From a virus, in IMG/VR virus record IMGVR_UViG_3300032116_001510, positions 1-21,470 of that record: a stretch of DNA of 21,470 nt. One strand, given 5' to 3'. The notes below the pieces were generated by a model, which searched no databases, was not told the origin of the DNA, and saw only the letters and a list, made by a program, of their open reading frames with translations. Numbering within the stretch: the stretch's first letter is position 1; every line of letters begins with the position of its first letter. Both the position numbers and the translations under genes were made by a program. This document shows positions 1-8,103 of the stretch, in pieces.

Positions 1-845
1 ACTGGATTAATTGAAAATGTACCTACATTTGCAGGATTAGTATTACTAATAACAAATTCACCTGCTACTTCTGCATTACCAATTGTATAATTGTAACCTA
101 AGAATGTAGCATTACCGCCACCTAATGTCACAGCACTACCATTTGCATAATTAACTGCGAATGTATTACCTGGTAAAGTTAAATTACCAGCAGTGTCAAA
201 CGTCCAAGTTTGGGCTGTATTTGACGAATCAGTGATAATGTCAAGATTGGCAGCGATACTGACGGTGCTGTCTACGATACTATTGAGTTGGATATAAGTG
301 TCAGTAGTGGGTTGTGCCTTAAGAATCAAGGTATTAGCGGCTGCACTGCCCGTAATGTCGCCCGCTAACGTAATGTCACCCGGTGTAGTCAATGTACCAA
401 TGTTGTCAAAAGTCCATTCTGCTGCACCGTCATCTACATTAATTATAACATTACCGTTTGCTGTTGGGATGCTGACTTCAGTTAATCCGTTTGTTATATT
501 AGTACCAGCACTGTCAACAGGACCAAATGAGCCATTGCCTCGTAATGCATTCGCTGCATTACCGTCTAAATTAATTACTGCAATATTTCCTATACCTGAA
601 ACATTTGCAACTGCTACAAGATTTGCAATATTTGCCACGTTAGCATTTGTTGCATTTGTTGCATTGGTGGCAAATGTAGCATTAGCGACAGATTGATATG
701 ATAAATTAGCCCAAGTATTAGCTCCATCACCATATTTTAAACGTAATGTATCTGTTTCTAGCCCTGGTTCACCTGCTGCTAATATAGGATTTTCTGATGT
801 CCAGTTTGCTGCTGTATCTCGTCTTAGTTTGATTATTGTTGTCAT
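1..845 (-). CDS. Tail-fibre-like structural protein, 3' end beyond the window
   Basis: The reading frame opens with ATG at 845 and stays open to the left edge, giving about 281 visible residues; the C-terminus is missing. The first ~45 residues (IKLRRDT..NW..NPILAAGEPGLETDT..LKYGDG...W) match the pattern of the N-terminal domain of phage major tropism determinant-like proteins, which anchors receptor-binding or fibre proteins to the virion. The rest is low-complexity, rich in Asn, Thr, Ala and Gly, with repeats of the form WTFDN.GTLTTPGDIT and WTFDTAGNLTLPGNT, typical of beta-structured fibre shafts. An SD-like AGGAA lies about 7-8 bases before the ATG, and the gene follows the 70-aa gene after 13 bases, so it is probably in the same late unit. 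Fibre role is inferred from composition, N-domain and neighbours. Confidence 0.8.
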   Translation of the reverse strand, partial: MTTIIKLRRDTAANWTSENPILAAGEPGLETDTLRLKYGDGANTWANLSYQSVANATFATNATNATNANVANIANLVAVANVSGIGNIAVINLDGNAANALRGNGSFGPVDSAGTNITNGLTEVSIPTANGNVIINVDDGAAEWTFDNIGTLTTPGDITLAGDITGSAAANTLILKAQPTTDTYIQLNSIVDSTVSIAANLDIITDSSNTAQTWTFDTAGNLTLPGNTFAVNYANGSAVTLGGGNATFLGYNYTIGNAEVAGEFVISNTNPANVGTFSINP

Positions 846-858
846 TTTATTTTTCCTG

Positions 859-1071
859 TTAACTACCTGTAGCGTCGCCGCCGTCTATTATTAAATCTAA
901 TAATGGATTGTATTCTGTAAAGGCATTTCCACCTTCATATGCAAATTCATATGCACCTAAGTACATAGCTAATGCGGAACTCCAACGATCACCAGTATAG
1001 ACATAGGTAACTGTATTGTCCCCTGTGAATATTTGACCATTTGTTGGATTTTGCGGAAATTGTAGTGCCAT
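859..1071 (-). CDS. Small virion-associated-like protein (70 aa)
   Basis: A 70-residue protein with ATG at 1071, an AGGAT ribosome site just upstream and a late-type promoter 18-25 bases upstream. The opening (FPQNPTNGQIFTGDNTVTYVYTGDRW) follows a pattern I know from small phage structural proteins and fibre segments, where PxNPTNGQ is followed by a short beta-hairpin with a conserved Trp. The C-terminal half is acidic and Gly-rich (LIIDGGDATGS). It lies between two fibre-like genes, so a small virion or fibre accessory role is plausible. No catalytic motif, signal peptide or membrane segment is seen. The precise function is unknown. Confidence 0.7.
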   Translation of the reverse strand: MALQFPQNPTNGQIFTGDNTVTYVYTGDRWSSALAMYLGAYEFAYEGGNAFTEYNPLLDLIIDGGDATGS

Positions 1072-1088
1072 TTTTATATCCTATTTAA

Positions 1089-1096
1089 TATTTATC
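1089..1096 (-). promoter_or_regulatory. T4-late-type promoter, GATAAATA
   Basis: On the minus strand GATAAATA matches the T4 late consensus TATAAATA at 7 of 8 positions. Transcription would start about six bases after it, giving a short leader that keeps the AGGAT ribosome site of the 70-aa gene at 1071. It falls in the 43-base gap after the 777-aa fibre gene, so it would give the 70-aa gene and the Mtd-like fibre gene their own late transcript. Confidence 0.6.
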
Positions 1097-1114
1097 GTAT
1101 TTTTGGTATCCTAA

Positions 1115-3448
1115 TCACCCACTTATCCATCGTGCCTGGAACCAAGACCTACTATCATATTGGGCCCTTGAAAGTGCTGCCCCACCAACATTAATAATGT
1201 TTATATAATCAGTTGAACCATTTAGATAGATGATTTTTGTTACCTGTTGGGCCACTGCATTGAAACTACCGGCCGCAGCCACAATGTCGAGATTTTTCTT
1301 AATCGCCAGACTTGCTTCAGAATTTCTATAAACATCATAACTGGCAGTGATTTCCCAGTAACCAGCCTTCTGTGGTGTGAATGTATAAGTTGAAGTATTG
1401 AACCACGCACTTGATACATTGACATTACTGCTCACAACGCTGTATCTACAAGGATCTTCAGTAAAACTACCTGGTAAGGTGTAAGTTTCATTTGCATATG
1501 CTTCAAGAAAATAAAGCGATAAATTTTGACCCACAACATTACCAGTTACACTTAGATTACCACCTAATATGTTGCCTGTCGCACTTACATTATTTCCTGT
1601 GAATAAATTACCACCGGTAATATTACCGGTTGCACTTATGTTATTTCCTGTAAATAGATTACCACTAATACCTACTCCACCTGCAACTGTTAAAGCACCT
1701 GTAGTAGTATTTGATGAGTTTGTATTAGCTGTGATTTGAAAAGTTTGCAAAGAGTGGTTAATTCTACCAAATATGTTGCCTGTTTGAAATCCACCAGTAG
1801 CAAATATTATATCATTAGTGTTACCTGTATCTCCAGTGGCTAAAACTAAATTACCACCATAACTACCAGCTTGTGCCTGTACAAAAATATATCCGTCATT
1901 AGGACCAGTGATCGTGTAATTAGCATCATTAAAGGCAGAACTAGTGAAACCCATGTCTATCCAACCACCACTGTCTGTGCCATTATCGGCTTGTGCTACC
2001 CAATCACTTGAACCTGTGTCACTAGAATTTATTATTAACGCTTGTATGTAATCAGCACCAACTTGTTTACCAACAATTACAGGATTATTAAATGCAGTTA
2101 AACTTGCACCTGGACCAACATATAAATGATTATTTCCTACAATATTACCTTGTGCGCCTATACCACCTGCTGTTTGAATTGATCCTGAACTAGGTGATAT
2201 AGATTCAGTATTTGCAGTTATAATTAAATTTGCTGCACGAATATTACCAGTAACACTAAGACTAGATAAATTACCAACACTCGTAATGTTAGGTTGAGCA
2301 TTTGTTGTAACTGTTGCTGCAGTAGAAACAGTCACACCTGTTAATTGACTACCATTACCTTTAAAATATGCAGCATGAATATTAGCTAATGCATTTACAT
2401 TACCAGCTACACTTAAAAATGATAATGTACCCAAACTTGAAATATTCGGCTGTGCTGCAGTTGTAACTGTGTTAGCTGTACTTGCATGAGTTGCATTTGC
2501 CACTGTGCCTGTAACATTTGCTCCAGTGATGTTGGATAAACTTGAACCTTTACCAATAAAGAAATTAGCACTTACGTTGCCACTGTAGGTTGGCAAATAT
2601 GCTGCAACATTGCTGTTTCCATAACCTATACCTGTTGCAGTTGTTAATACTGTTCCGTCTGGGAAAGTAATAGTATTAGCAGACATGTCAGGATTAGGCA
2701 ATACAGCAGGACTTAAATCTACCCAACTATTCCCATCGTAGTTAATATAGGCACGACCTTCATCACTATCAAACCATAAATGACCTTGTGGTAAATTAGG
2801 AGCAGAATTACCTATGTATATTGGGATATCATCTGCCCAAAATAAATTACCTGTACCATCAGTAGTCAAATAATTATTTGCGTTACCGCCTGTTATTTTT
2901 ATCTTAGAAACATTTCCTAAATTAACTTGTGTGCTAGATATTGTGACTACGTTAGCAACACTGTTACTACTAAATGTTATATTACCGTTACTATGTACAA
3001 TAACATTACTGTTGCCATTATAGATAGAACCAGCTACGTTTGGATCAGGATCTACCCAACGTACATTACCAGCACCATCCGTTGTTAAAACCTGTCCGTT
3101 GGCCCCACCTGATAAGTGAAAATTGTTAAGGTTAGTTTGTATATTAGCAAATAGATTTCCAGTAACATATAAATTACCACGCAATTGTAGTCGTGATGTT
3201 GATTCTGTATAAGTTAAATTACTACTACCACCAAACCCACGTGCGTTATTAAATTGAATCTGTCCGTTTGCACCGCCAGCACTATTTAAGATTTGTAGTT
3301 GTGGATTATTATCTAAATTATTCTGTAGGTATGTAGCAACAAGTGTGTTTGTATTGTTTGCGTTCTGCTGTACACTTATGACATTGGCGGTATTGCCTAA
3401 CCCATCTGTGTCGTTTATAAATGTATACGGACTTGGTTTTGTTGCCAT
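1115..3448 (-). CDS. Long tail-fibre-like protein with C1q-like C-terminal domain (777 aa)
   Basis: A 777-residue protein starting at ATG 3448 behind AAGGAAA. Three regions are visible. Residues 1-~280 carry segments such as SGGANGQVLTTDGAGNVRWVD, which occur in phage fibres, and a stretch around GHLWFDSDEGRAYINYDGNSWVDLSP. The middle is made of degenerate repeats of the type GNLS.LSVTGNI.AANL and TTGALTVAGGVGISGNLF, the usual trimeric beta-shaft composition. The last ~120 residues (Y.FTPQKAGYWEITASYDVY...YLNGSTDYI.I...GG...W.QARWI) look like a C1q/TNF-type jelly roll, a fold phages use at fibre tips for receptor binding. Its 3' part includes a near-perfect 51-base tandem duplication. It lies in a run of paralogous fibre genes. 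Receptor binding is inferred. Confidence 0.85.
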   Translation of the reverse strand: MATKPSPYTFINDTDGLGNTANVISVQQNANNTNTLVATYLQNNLDNNPQLQILNSAGGANGQIQFNNARGFGGSSNLTYTESTSRLQLRGNLYVTGNLFANIQTNLNNFHLSGGANGQVLTTDGAGNVRWVDPDPNVAGSIYNGNSNVIVHSNGNITFSSNSVANVVTISSTQVNLGNVSKIKITGGNANNYLTTDGTGNLFWADDIPIYIGNSAPNLPQGHLWFDSDEGRAYINYDGNSWVDLSPAVLPNPDMSANTITFPDGTVLTTATGIGYGNSNVAAYLPTYSGNVSANFFIGKGSSLSNITGANVTGTVANATHASTANTVTTAAQPNISSLGTLSFLSVAGNVNALANIHAAYFKGNGSQLTGVTVSTAATVTTNAQPNITSVGNLSSLSVTGNIRAANLIITANTESISPSSGSIQTAGGIGAQGNIVGNNHLYVGPGASLTAFNNPVIVGKQVGADYIQALIINSSDTGSSDWVAQADNGTDSGGWIDMGFTSSAFNDANYTITGPNDGYIFVQAQAGSYGGNLVLATGDTGNTNDIIFATGGFQTGNIFGRINHSLQTFQITANTNSSNTTTGALTVAGGVGISGNLFTGNNISATGNITGGNLFTGNNVSATGNILGGNLSVTGNVVGQNLSLYFLEAYANETYTLPGSFTEDPCRYSVVSSNVNVSSAWFNTSTYTFTPQKAGYWEITASYDVYRNSEASLAIKKNLDIVAAAGSFNAVAQQVTKIIYLNGSTDYINIINVGGAALSRAQYDSRSWFQARWISG
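1560..1661 (-). repeat. Two tandem 51-base repeat units in the fibre shaft
   Basis: Units 1560-1610 and 1611-1661 encode GNLFTGNN(I/V)SATGNI(T/L)G twice in a row (17 codons each). They differ at several third positions and at two residues. A third, more degenerate copy (GNLSVTGNVVG) follows in the protein. This looks like shaft lengthening by in-frame duplication. Confidence 0.8.
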
Positions 3449-3460
3449 TTTATTTCCTTA

Positions 3461-4795
3461 TTATGCTACTTTAAAAAGTTGAATATACGATTGTTGATAT
3501 CCTTGACCAATTGGTAAAGTAAATTGCGGAGTAACGACCCCTGTGATACTACCGTTTACTTGAATTGCCAACGTCGTTAAACCTGATAAAGTAAATTGCC
3601 CTACACCTATTGTTCTTCCAACTGAAATATTTTGTATAGTAAAATTAGTATCTACGTTTTGTAAACGCATGTAAATTTGTGTAATAGTTCCATTAGGAAC
3701 TACATTAACATTAGTTTCATAAACATAGGTACCTGCTGGTAAATCAAATGAGTTTCCATCAATAACTGCACCAATTGTATTTCTATCAAAAGTATCGAAC
3801 GGAATAGTTTGCCAAATATTTTGATTCCATGTTACAGTTGAACCACCACGTCTACTCAGAATTACGCATGGTGCTCCTGTACTTCTTACAAAACCAGCTG
3901 TTGCAATTTGATTTGCTACTGCATTTGCATTTGGTGTTGGTGCTGTTGGTATTCCTGACAAATTTAAGTTTATTTTTTGTGCTTGAACAAAACTTGTTGT
4001 AGCTACTGTATTGTTGCTGGTAAAAGAAGGTTGTGTGGGTGCCAAAATATTACCAACCAAACTTACATTTGTGAGCGTCACGTTTGACAAATTTGCTTTT
4101 GTGTTGGCAACTAGTTGCACAAACGCTGTTGTTGCAATTGAATTACTTGAACTTGAAACATTTGTTAAAGTTGGCGCCGTTGGATTACCTGTAAAGTTAG
4201 GACTATTAATGTTAGCCTTTAAATTTAGTGAATCTGTAAGTAATCTTAAAGGTACCGGAGCTTGAAGAGGACCACTTAGTGAAATATTAGGGACAGATAC
4301 GTTACCAGTAAGTGTAGGATTATTTGGTTTTAATATTCCAGTTAAATTACCACCGTCACCGACAAAAGTATTTGCAAAAACTAAATTTGCTGTTACACGA
4401 TTTGCTACTTGTAAATTAGCCAAAGATTCAATTGAGGCTGCGATTAGTCTTTCAGCTCTTATATTTCCATTTGCTACAGCACTCCTTAATTGCAATGTTT
4501 GTGTTTCAATAACTTGTTGGACTTTTAAATTACCTGATATCTCTAAATTAGATGAATTTTGATCAAATACTAAATTACGGCTAGCTGATAACTGATTTGA
4601 AGTGCTTGCAAATTGTAATGATCCTGGAATACCTGCTGCCGGTGGATTAACTACGGTTATGTTAGTAACATTTTGCCCTTGACTAGCTGCAGCCGCTGCT
4701 TGTGAGGCAGCGATTTGTGCAGTATTGGCTGCTGTTAATGCTATGTTTGCTGCTTGTCTTGCAATGATTGCTTCTGTATTTGCTGTAGTTGACAT
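3461..4795 (-). CDS. Tail-fibre-like protein with jelly-roll-like C-terminus (444 aa)
   Basis: A 444-residue protein with ATG at 4795 preceded by AGGTAATT. The first ~45 residues are rich in Ala, Asn and Gln with no Pro (TEAIIARQAANIALTAANTAQ), probably a helical coiled-coil trimerisation segment. The centre holds the fibre repeat P.FTGNPTAPT....SNSIATTAFVQ, seen again as APTQPSFTSNNTVATTSFVQ and PTAPTPNANAVANQIATAGFV. The last ~135 residues, from about CVILSRRGG, are non-repetitive beta-type sequence ending in IQLFKVA; this resembles a C1q-like tip but differs in sequence from that of the 777-aa neighbour. The gene follows the 395-aa paralogue after a 10-base gap and precedes the 777-aa gene by 12 bases. 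Fibre identity is confident; target and attachment site are unknown. Confidence 0.82.
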   Translation of the reverse strand: MSTTANTEAIIARQAANIALTAANTAQIAASQAAAAASQGQNVTNITVVNPPAAGIPGSLQFASTSNQLSASRNLVFDQNSSNLEISGNLKVQQVIETQTLQLRSAVANGNIRAERLIAASIESLANLQVANRVTANLVFANTFVGDGGNLTGILKPNNPTLTGNVSVPNISLSGPLQAPVPLRLLTDSLNLKANINSPNFTGNPTAPTLTNVSSSSNSIATTAFVQLVANTKANLSNVTLTNVSLVGNILAPTQPSFTSNNTVATTSFVQAQKINLNLSGIPTAPTPNANAVANQIATAGFVRSTGAPCVILSRRGGSTVTWNQNIWQTIPFDTFDRNTIGAVIDGNSFDLPAGTYVYETNVNVVPNGTITQIYMRLQNVDTNFTIQNISVGRTIGVGQFTLSGLTTLAIQVNGSITGVVTPQFTLPIGQGYQQSYIQLFKVA

Positions 4796-4805
4796 AATTA
4801 CCTAA

Positions 4806-5993
4806 TTAAAATGATGAAAGCGCCACACGTTTCCAAGTATTTGTTGAGGTACAAACATAAATGTAATTTGTATCCCAAACTATTTGTCCTGGTTGACCTA
4901 CTGAGGTACCTAATTTGGTAAATTGATTTTGTTTAATTCCACCTGAAACACTTAAACTATTGGCTACGTTCGCATTTGTTGCTTGAACAATACCCATTGC
5001 AGTTACATTTCCAGTTATAACATTACCTGATGTTAAGTTGCCAGTTGCACTCATTAATCCAGTTGTTCTTAAATTGGCTCCAATTACATTGCCTGCACTT
5101 GTAATATTCCCAAAAGTTACATTACTATTAGTTTGAATTATACCACCAACAAGTAGATTTCCTGCTGTAGTAATACTTCCTGTTGCGGTGATCAAACCAG
5201 TTGTTCTTAAATTTCCACCTGTGATGTTACCTGTTGCAGTCATACCTACAGTAGCAACTATGTTTTGTGCAGATGTGATATTTCCTGTGACACTAAATGT
5301 ACTACCAGTTATACCAGTAAAATTAGCAATTTGATTTATAACGAATGCAGTTGTAGCTATTTGATTTCCATAAGTATTATAGCCAGGTGTAGGGGCAATT
5401 GGAACTCCTGTAAATACTGGATTGTTAAGAGGTGCTACTCCAGTTAAACTTTGTCCATTACCTAATATTGCTCCAGAAACACTAAGTGTTGAAAAACCTG
5501 CAAAACTACCTGTAACATTACCAAAGACACTTATACTATTTGCTCGTAAATTTGATATATTTCCTGAAAACGCTGTTACATTACTAGCACTTAAATTACC
5601 TAATATATTTTCATTAACAGAATTAATAGTACCGTTTACAACAAGTTGGTTGTTTAAAAAAGTAAAATTACTTGACCCACTAAATACATTACCAGACCTA
5701 AATTGTACCCATCCGTTACTTCCTGCAGGAGAATTAGTAACACTTGTAAGTGCGATTGTGTTTGCAGTTCTTGCAGTATTAGCGTAGACTGCAGCTAGTG
5801 ATGCTGAGTTACCAGCTTGAATTGCTGATCTATTAGCAGCAAGTGCGAATGATCCAGCTAAACTTGCAGAAGCATTAGCACTTTGTGCTGCTACAGTCGC
5901 AATATTTGCTTGTTGGCGAGATGTGGCAGCTGCAATATTTGCTGCATTCAAATCATTTTGAAATGTTGTTCCTGATGTTATTATGTTACTCAT
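4806..5993 (-). CDS. Tail-fibre-like protein without a globular tip (395 aa)
   Basis: A 395-residue protein with ATG at 5993 and a clear AAGGAA ribosome site. The first ~75 residues are Ala/Asn/Gln/Ser-rich and probably helical. Then follow GSNGWVQF..GNVFSGSSNF.F, repeats of the GNI.S..NI.ATVGMTATGNITGGNL type, and one P.FTGVPIAPTPGYNTYGNQIATTAFV unit. It ends with a short motif (QPGQIVWDTNYIYVCTSTNTWKRVALSSF) that I recognise as a common terminus of phage structural proteins, and has no jelly-roll-like tip. It is the first of three adjacent paralogous fibre genes. It may form a shaft or connector, but this is inference. Confidence 0.8.
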   Translation of the reverse strand: MSNIITSGTTFQNDLNAANIAAATSRQQANIATVAAQSANASASLAGSFALAANRSAIQAGNSASLAAVYANTARTANTIALTSVTNSPAGSNGWVQFRSGNVFSGSSNFTFLNNQLVVNGTINSVNENILGNLSASNVTAFSGNISNLRANSISVFGNVTGSFAGFSTLSVSGAILGNGQSLTGVAPLNNPVFTGVPIAPTPGYNTYGNQIATTAFVINQIANFTGITGSTFSVTGNITSAQNIVATVGMTATGNITGGNLRTTGLITATGSITTAGNLLVGGIIQTNSNVTFGNITSAGNVIGANLRTTGLMSATGNLTSGNVITGNVTAMGIVQATNANVANSLSVSGGIKQNQFTKLGTSVGQPGQIVWDTNYIYVCTSTNTWKRVALSSF

Positions 5994-6011
5994 AATCGTT
6001 CCTTATAATTA

Positions 6012-7100
6012 TTATGGTCTTAGTAAGGGTGGTATGCCAGCCCTGCTTATCTTACTTCCTAATTTCTTAGCATTGTCTTGTATGCTATATGGGTTGATAT
6101 CTACTGTTAATCCAGTTTTGTATCTTGGATCGTTTTTTTGTTTAGGACTAGGTATATAACCACTAGCTCCTTCTTCTAATCCAACCTTACTTAATTCGTC
6201 ATAGTAATATGGATTTTCATTTAAATGATCCAGTGCTATTTCTTTTGCTAAAGATGGGTGATTTGTATGCTCCATCTCAACTTTTATTCCTTTTTTAAGT
6301 TGTTGGTATAAATCTTGCATTAATACGTGATGTTTACTTGCAAGTTTACGTAATGTTAGAGTTGGCTTATCCAATAAATTTTCTTCTTCTTCCGGCAAAC
6401 TTAATTTTTCACTTTTCAATTGATTTATTTTATCATATAATTTTGTTAAAATGCCTTTACTACGTAATGCTTTATATGCCAAATTTTCAGGACCAAACTC
6501 ACCATGCATGTCTAGTCCAGCTTGTCTATATTTTTTAACTGTTCGTAATAAATCGTTGATGCGTTTTTCATCTTCATTTTTAAGTGCCAGCTCTGCTAAA
6601 CGTGCTAGTTTATTAAATTTTAATCTCGTTGCAGCCTGATCTAAATTGGCTCTATGCTTTTTTGGAAGTCTTAACCATTCATCGTTTAGTACGCTATATT
6701 CACCCAAACTTATATGAGGTTGATTACTGTCCTGTACGTAAAGTTCAACATCATATCCACCAATCTGTATGTCATGATTTTCGTTATAAATTGTTTTTTT
6801 AGCGTCAAATAACTCACGGTATATAACGTCATTGTTCATTTTACTAATATCAACCAAAACATGTAAATCTATGTCACTATGTTTTGTGTATGAATAAGCG
6901 GCATTAGAACCAGATAATGTAACATCTGACACTTCTAAATGGGGGATACCTAAGTAATCTACAAAATCTTCTGCTATTAAAATTAGTTGCTTCCTTACTT
7001 CAGGACGCATTTTATCTCCCAAAAAAATCACTGGATTTAGTTGGTCGTGAAAAAATACTGCGTCATGCAGTTTAAAATTAGCTAGTTCCTTAAGGTTCAT
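6012..7100 (-). CDS. Pol-beta-superfamily nucleotidyltransferase with C-terminal DUF5661-like domain (362 aa)
   Basis: Residues 63-80 carry the nucleotidyltransferase signature: Gly64-Ser65, then Asp76-Ile-Asp78, with a third acidic position in YDVELYV (Asp117/Glu119). These bind the two metals that activate a nucleotide for transfer to an OH group. Residues ~150-250 are helical and charged. Residues ~255-308 (VEMEHTNHPSLAKEIALDHLNENPYYYDEL) resemble the DUF5661 domain found in phage proteins. ATG at 7100 lies only four bases after a late-type promoter and has no SD. An in-frame ATG at 7010 (residue 31) has a strong GGGAG seven bases ahead. I keep 7100 because residues 12-30 look like family sequence before the conserved PEVRKQL, but both starts may be used. 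Substrate unknown; it lies between the glycosyltransferase terminator and the fibre genes. Confidence 0.75.
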   Translation of the reverse strand: MNLKELANFKLHDAVFFHDQLNPVIFLGDKMRPEVRKQLILIAEDFVDYLGIPHLEVSDVTLSGSNAAYSYTKHSDIDLHVLVDISKMNNDVIYRELFDAKKTIYNENHDIQIGGYDVELYVQDSNQPHISLGEYSVLNDEWLRLPKKHRANLDQAATRLKFNKLARLAELALKNEDEKRINDLLRTVKKYRQAGLDMHGEFGPENLAYKALRSKGILTKLYDKINQLKSEKLSLPEEEENLLDKPTLTLRKLASKHHVLMQDLYQQLKKGIKVEMEHTNHPSLAKEIALDHLNENPYYYDELSKVGLEEGASGYIPSPKQKNDPRYKTGLTVDINPYSIQDNAKKLGSKISRAGIPPLLRP

Positions 7101-7104
7101 ACAG

Positions 7105-7112
7105 TATTTATC
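7105..7112 (-). promoter_or_regulatory. T4-late-type promoter, GATAAATA
   Basis: The minus-strand octamer matches TATAAATA at 7 of 8 positions and starts directly after the U-tract of the terminator at 7113-7148. It would drive the nucleotidyltransferase and the three fibre genes downstream. The expected start of transcription falls within or at the ATG at 7100, so the message would be leaderless or would begin translation at the internal ATG at 7010. Confidence 0.6.
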
Positions 7113-7148
7113 AAAAAAGGGCTATAACAGAGTTCTGCTATAGCCCTT
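7113..7148 (-). terminator. Intrinsic terminator after the glycosyltransferase gene
   Basis: Read on the minus strand, a 14-bp stem (one G-U pair) with an AACT tetraloop is followed by six T residues. The arms are 7135-7148 and 7117-7130. It lies 22 bases past the stop of the glycosyltransferase gene and directly before the next promoter. The GC-rich outer stem (GGGC/GCCC) and the T-run make it a textbook Rho-independent terminator. Confidence 0.9.
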
Positions 7149-7169
7149 GGTATTTAATGACAGTGTAAT

Positions 7170-8099
7170 TTATGCTGTCTTTTTACTTTTCTTTGTAGTT
7201 TTAGGTTGACCAACGTCTACTGGAGCTGCTTGCTGAGCAGCTTGTTGTGCTGCTTGTGCCTGTTGCTCTTGCACATACATAGGTCCAATTGTGTTCAACA
7301 AGTGCTGTTGATTTTCCATACAGAACACGTATGCACCGCTGTGACGTAACAGAACACGCTTATCTACGTAAACCTTACCACCTAAATCACGCCAGTTTTC
7401 ACAGAAAGTCCAGTCCTCACTATAGTAGCGATTCTGACGAACTGCTGTATCAAAGTAAGTTTTTAGATACTTATCATATTTTGGATCAAGTCCAATGTCG
7501 TTCTTGTACTGTTTAACTGCAGGATGAACATTTAATTTTTCAAATACATGCTTTTTCATCAACAAGAAACCAGTACCTGCTTTACTAACTTCCTGTAGTC
7601 CGTCTGGACCTTCTTCTGCACCCTCAAATCCATTGACTACCCACTTGATTGGCATAGTCTTCATGGGATAAAGTCCACCGATAACATCCTTGTCACGGTT
7701 CAACAATACTAGTAAATGCCATGGCTCCCAACCAATATCAGCATCAACAAAGAATAAGTGTGTTGATTCTGCTTGATCTAGGAATTTAGCAGTTAGTGTG
7801 TTACGTGCGCGGCTGATTAGGCTTTCATTGACCATTGTTTCTAATGTCCAATCGATTCCCAACTGTCGAGCAGTATTTGCCCATTTAATGAAACTCATAA
7901 ATGTGGACTCTGTTAACATACCACCATAGCATGGCATAGCTATGTGTACACGGGTAGTTTTTAGAAAGTCTACATTAACCTGTACTTGATTTTGAGCGGG
8001 CGCTGCAGGAGCGTCTTGTTCTTGAATTTCTTGAATTGCTTCTTGTACCTGCTCTACAGGTATAGTAGCTTCTTCTTGTGTTTGTTTTTTCTTAGCCAT
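7170..8099 (-). CDS. GT-A-fold glycosyltransferase-like protein (309 aa)
   Basis: The core from residue 51 (VHIAMPCYGG) to ~190 has the features of a GT-A glycosyltransferase: an N-terminal beta strand, a SLISRARN segment near residue 93 and a DxD-type metal/nucleotide-sugar site, FFVDADIGW (Asp119, Asp121). GGLYPMKT and GTGFLLMKK follow. Such enzymes move a sugar from a nucleotide-sugar donor to an acceptor; donor and acceptor here are unknown. The first ~45 residues are Gln/Glu/Ala-rich and the tail is Gln/Ala-rich then Lys-rich (KTTKKSKKTA); both look disordered. ATG at 8099 has an AGGAT site that lies in an inverted repeat, so translation may be controlled. It ends the late module that begins at 12007. 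Confidence 0.8.
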   Translation of the reverse strand: MAKKKQTQEEATIPVEQVQEAIQEIQEQDAPAAPAQNQVQVNVDFLKTTRVHIAMPCYGGMLTESTFMSFIKWANTARQLGIDWTLETMVNESLISRARNTLTAKFLDQAESTHLFFVDADIGWEPWHLLVLLNRDKDVIGGLYPMKTMPIKWVVNGFEGAEEGPDGLQEVSKAGTGFLLMKKHVFEKLNVHPAVKQYKNDIGLDPKYDKYLKTYFDTAVRQNRYYSEDWTFCENWRDLGGKVYVDKRVLLRHSGAYVFCMENQQHLLNTIGPMYVQEQQAQAAQQAAQQAAPVDVGQPKTTKKSKKTA

Positions 8100-8103
8100 T
8101 TTA

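Noticed and set aside
298-696. Open plus-strand frame of 132 codons across the fibre gene
   Set aside because: It is antisense to a fibre gene with clear repeats and an Mtd-like N-domain. Its composition mirrors the repeats, there is no ribosome site, and the start is arbitrary. Similar frames at 4011-4265 and 5422-5787 were rejected for the same reason.
1-5993. CRISPR array or variable-repeat (diversity-generating) cassette in the repetitive region
   Set aside because: The repeats are degenerate, in frame and protein-coding with no unique spacers. No reverse transcriptase or template repeat is visible in the window.
7040-7112. AAATACTG near the promoter at 7105 and CAGTATTT about 50 bases into the coding region as a long-range stem
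   Set aside because: Only eight AT-rich pairs with a loop of roughly 40 bases; this is easily due to chance, and it does not cover the GGGAG site of the internal start.
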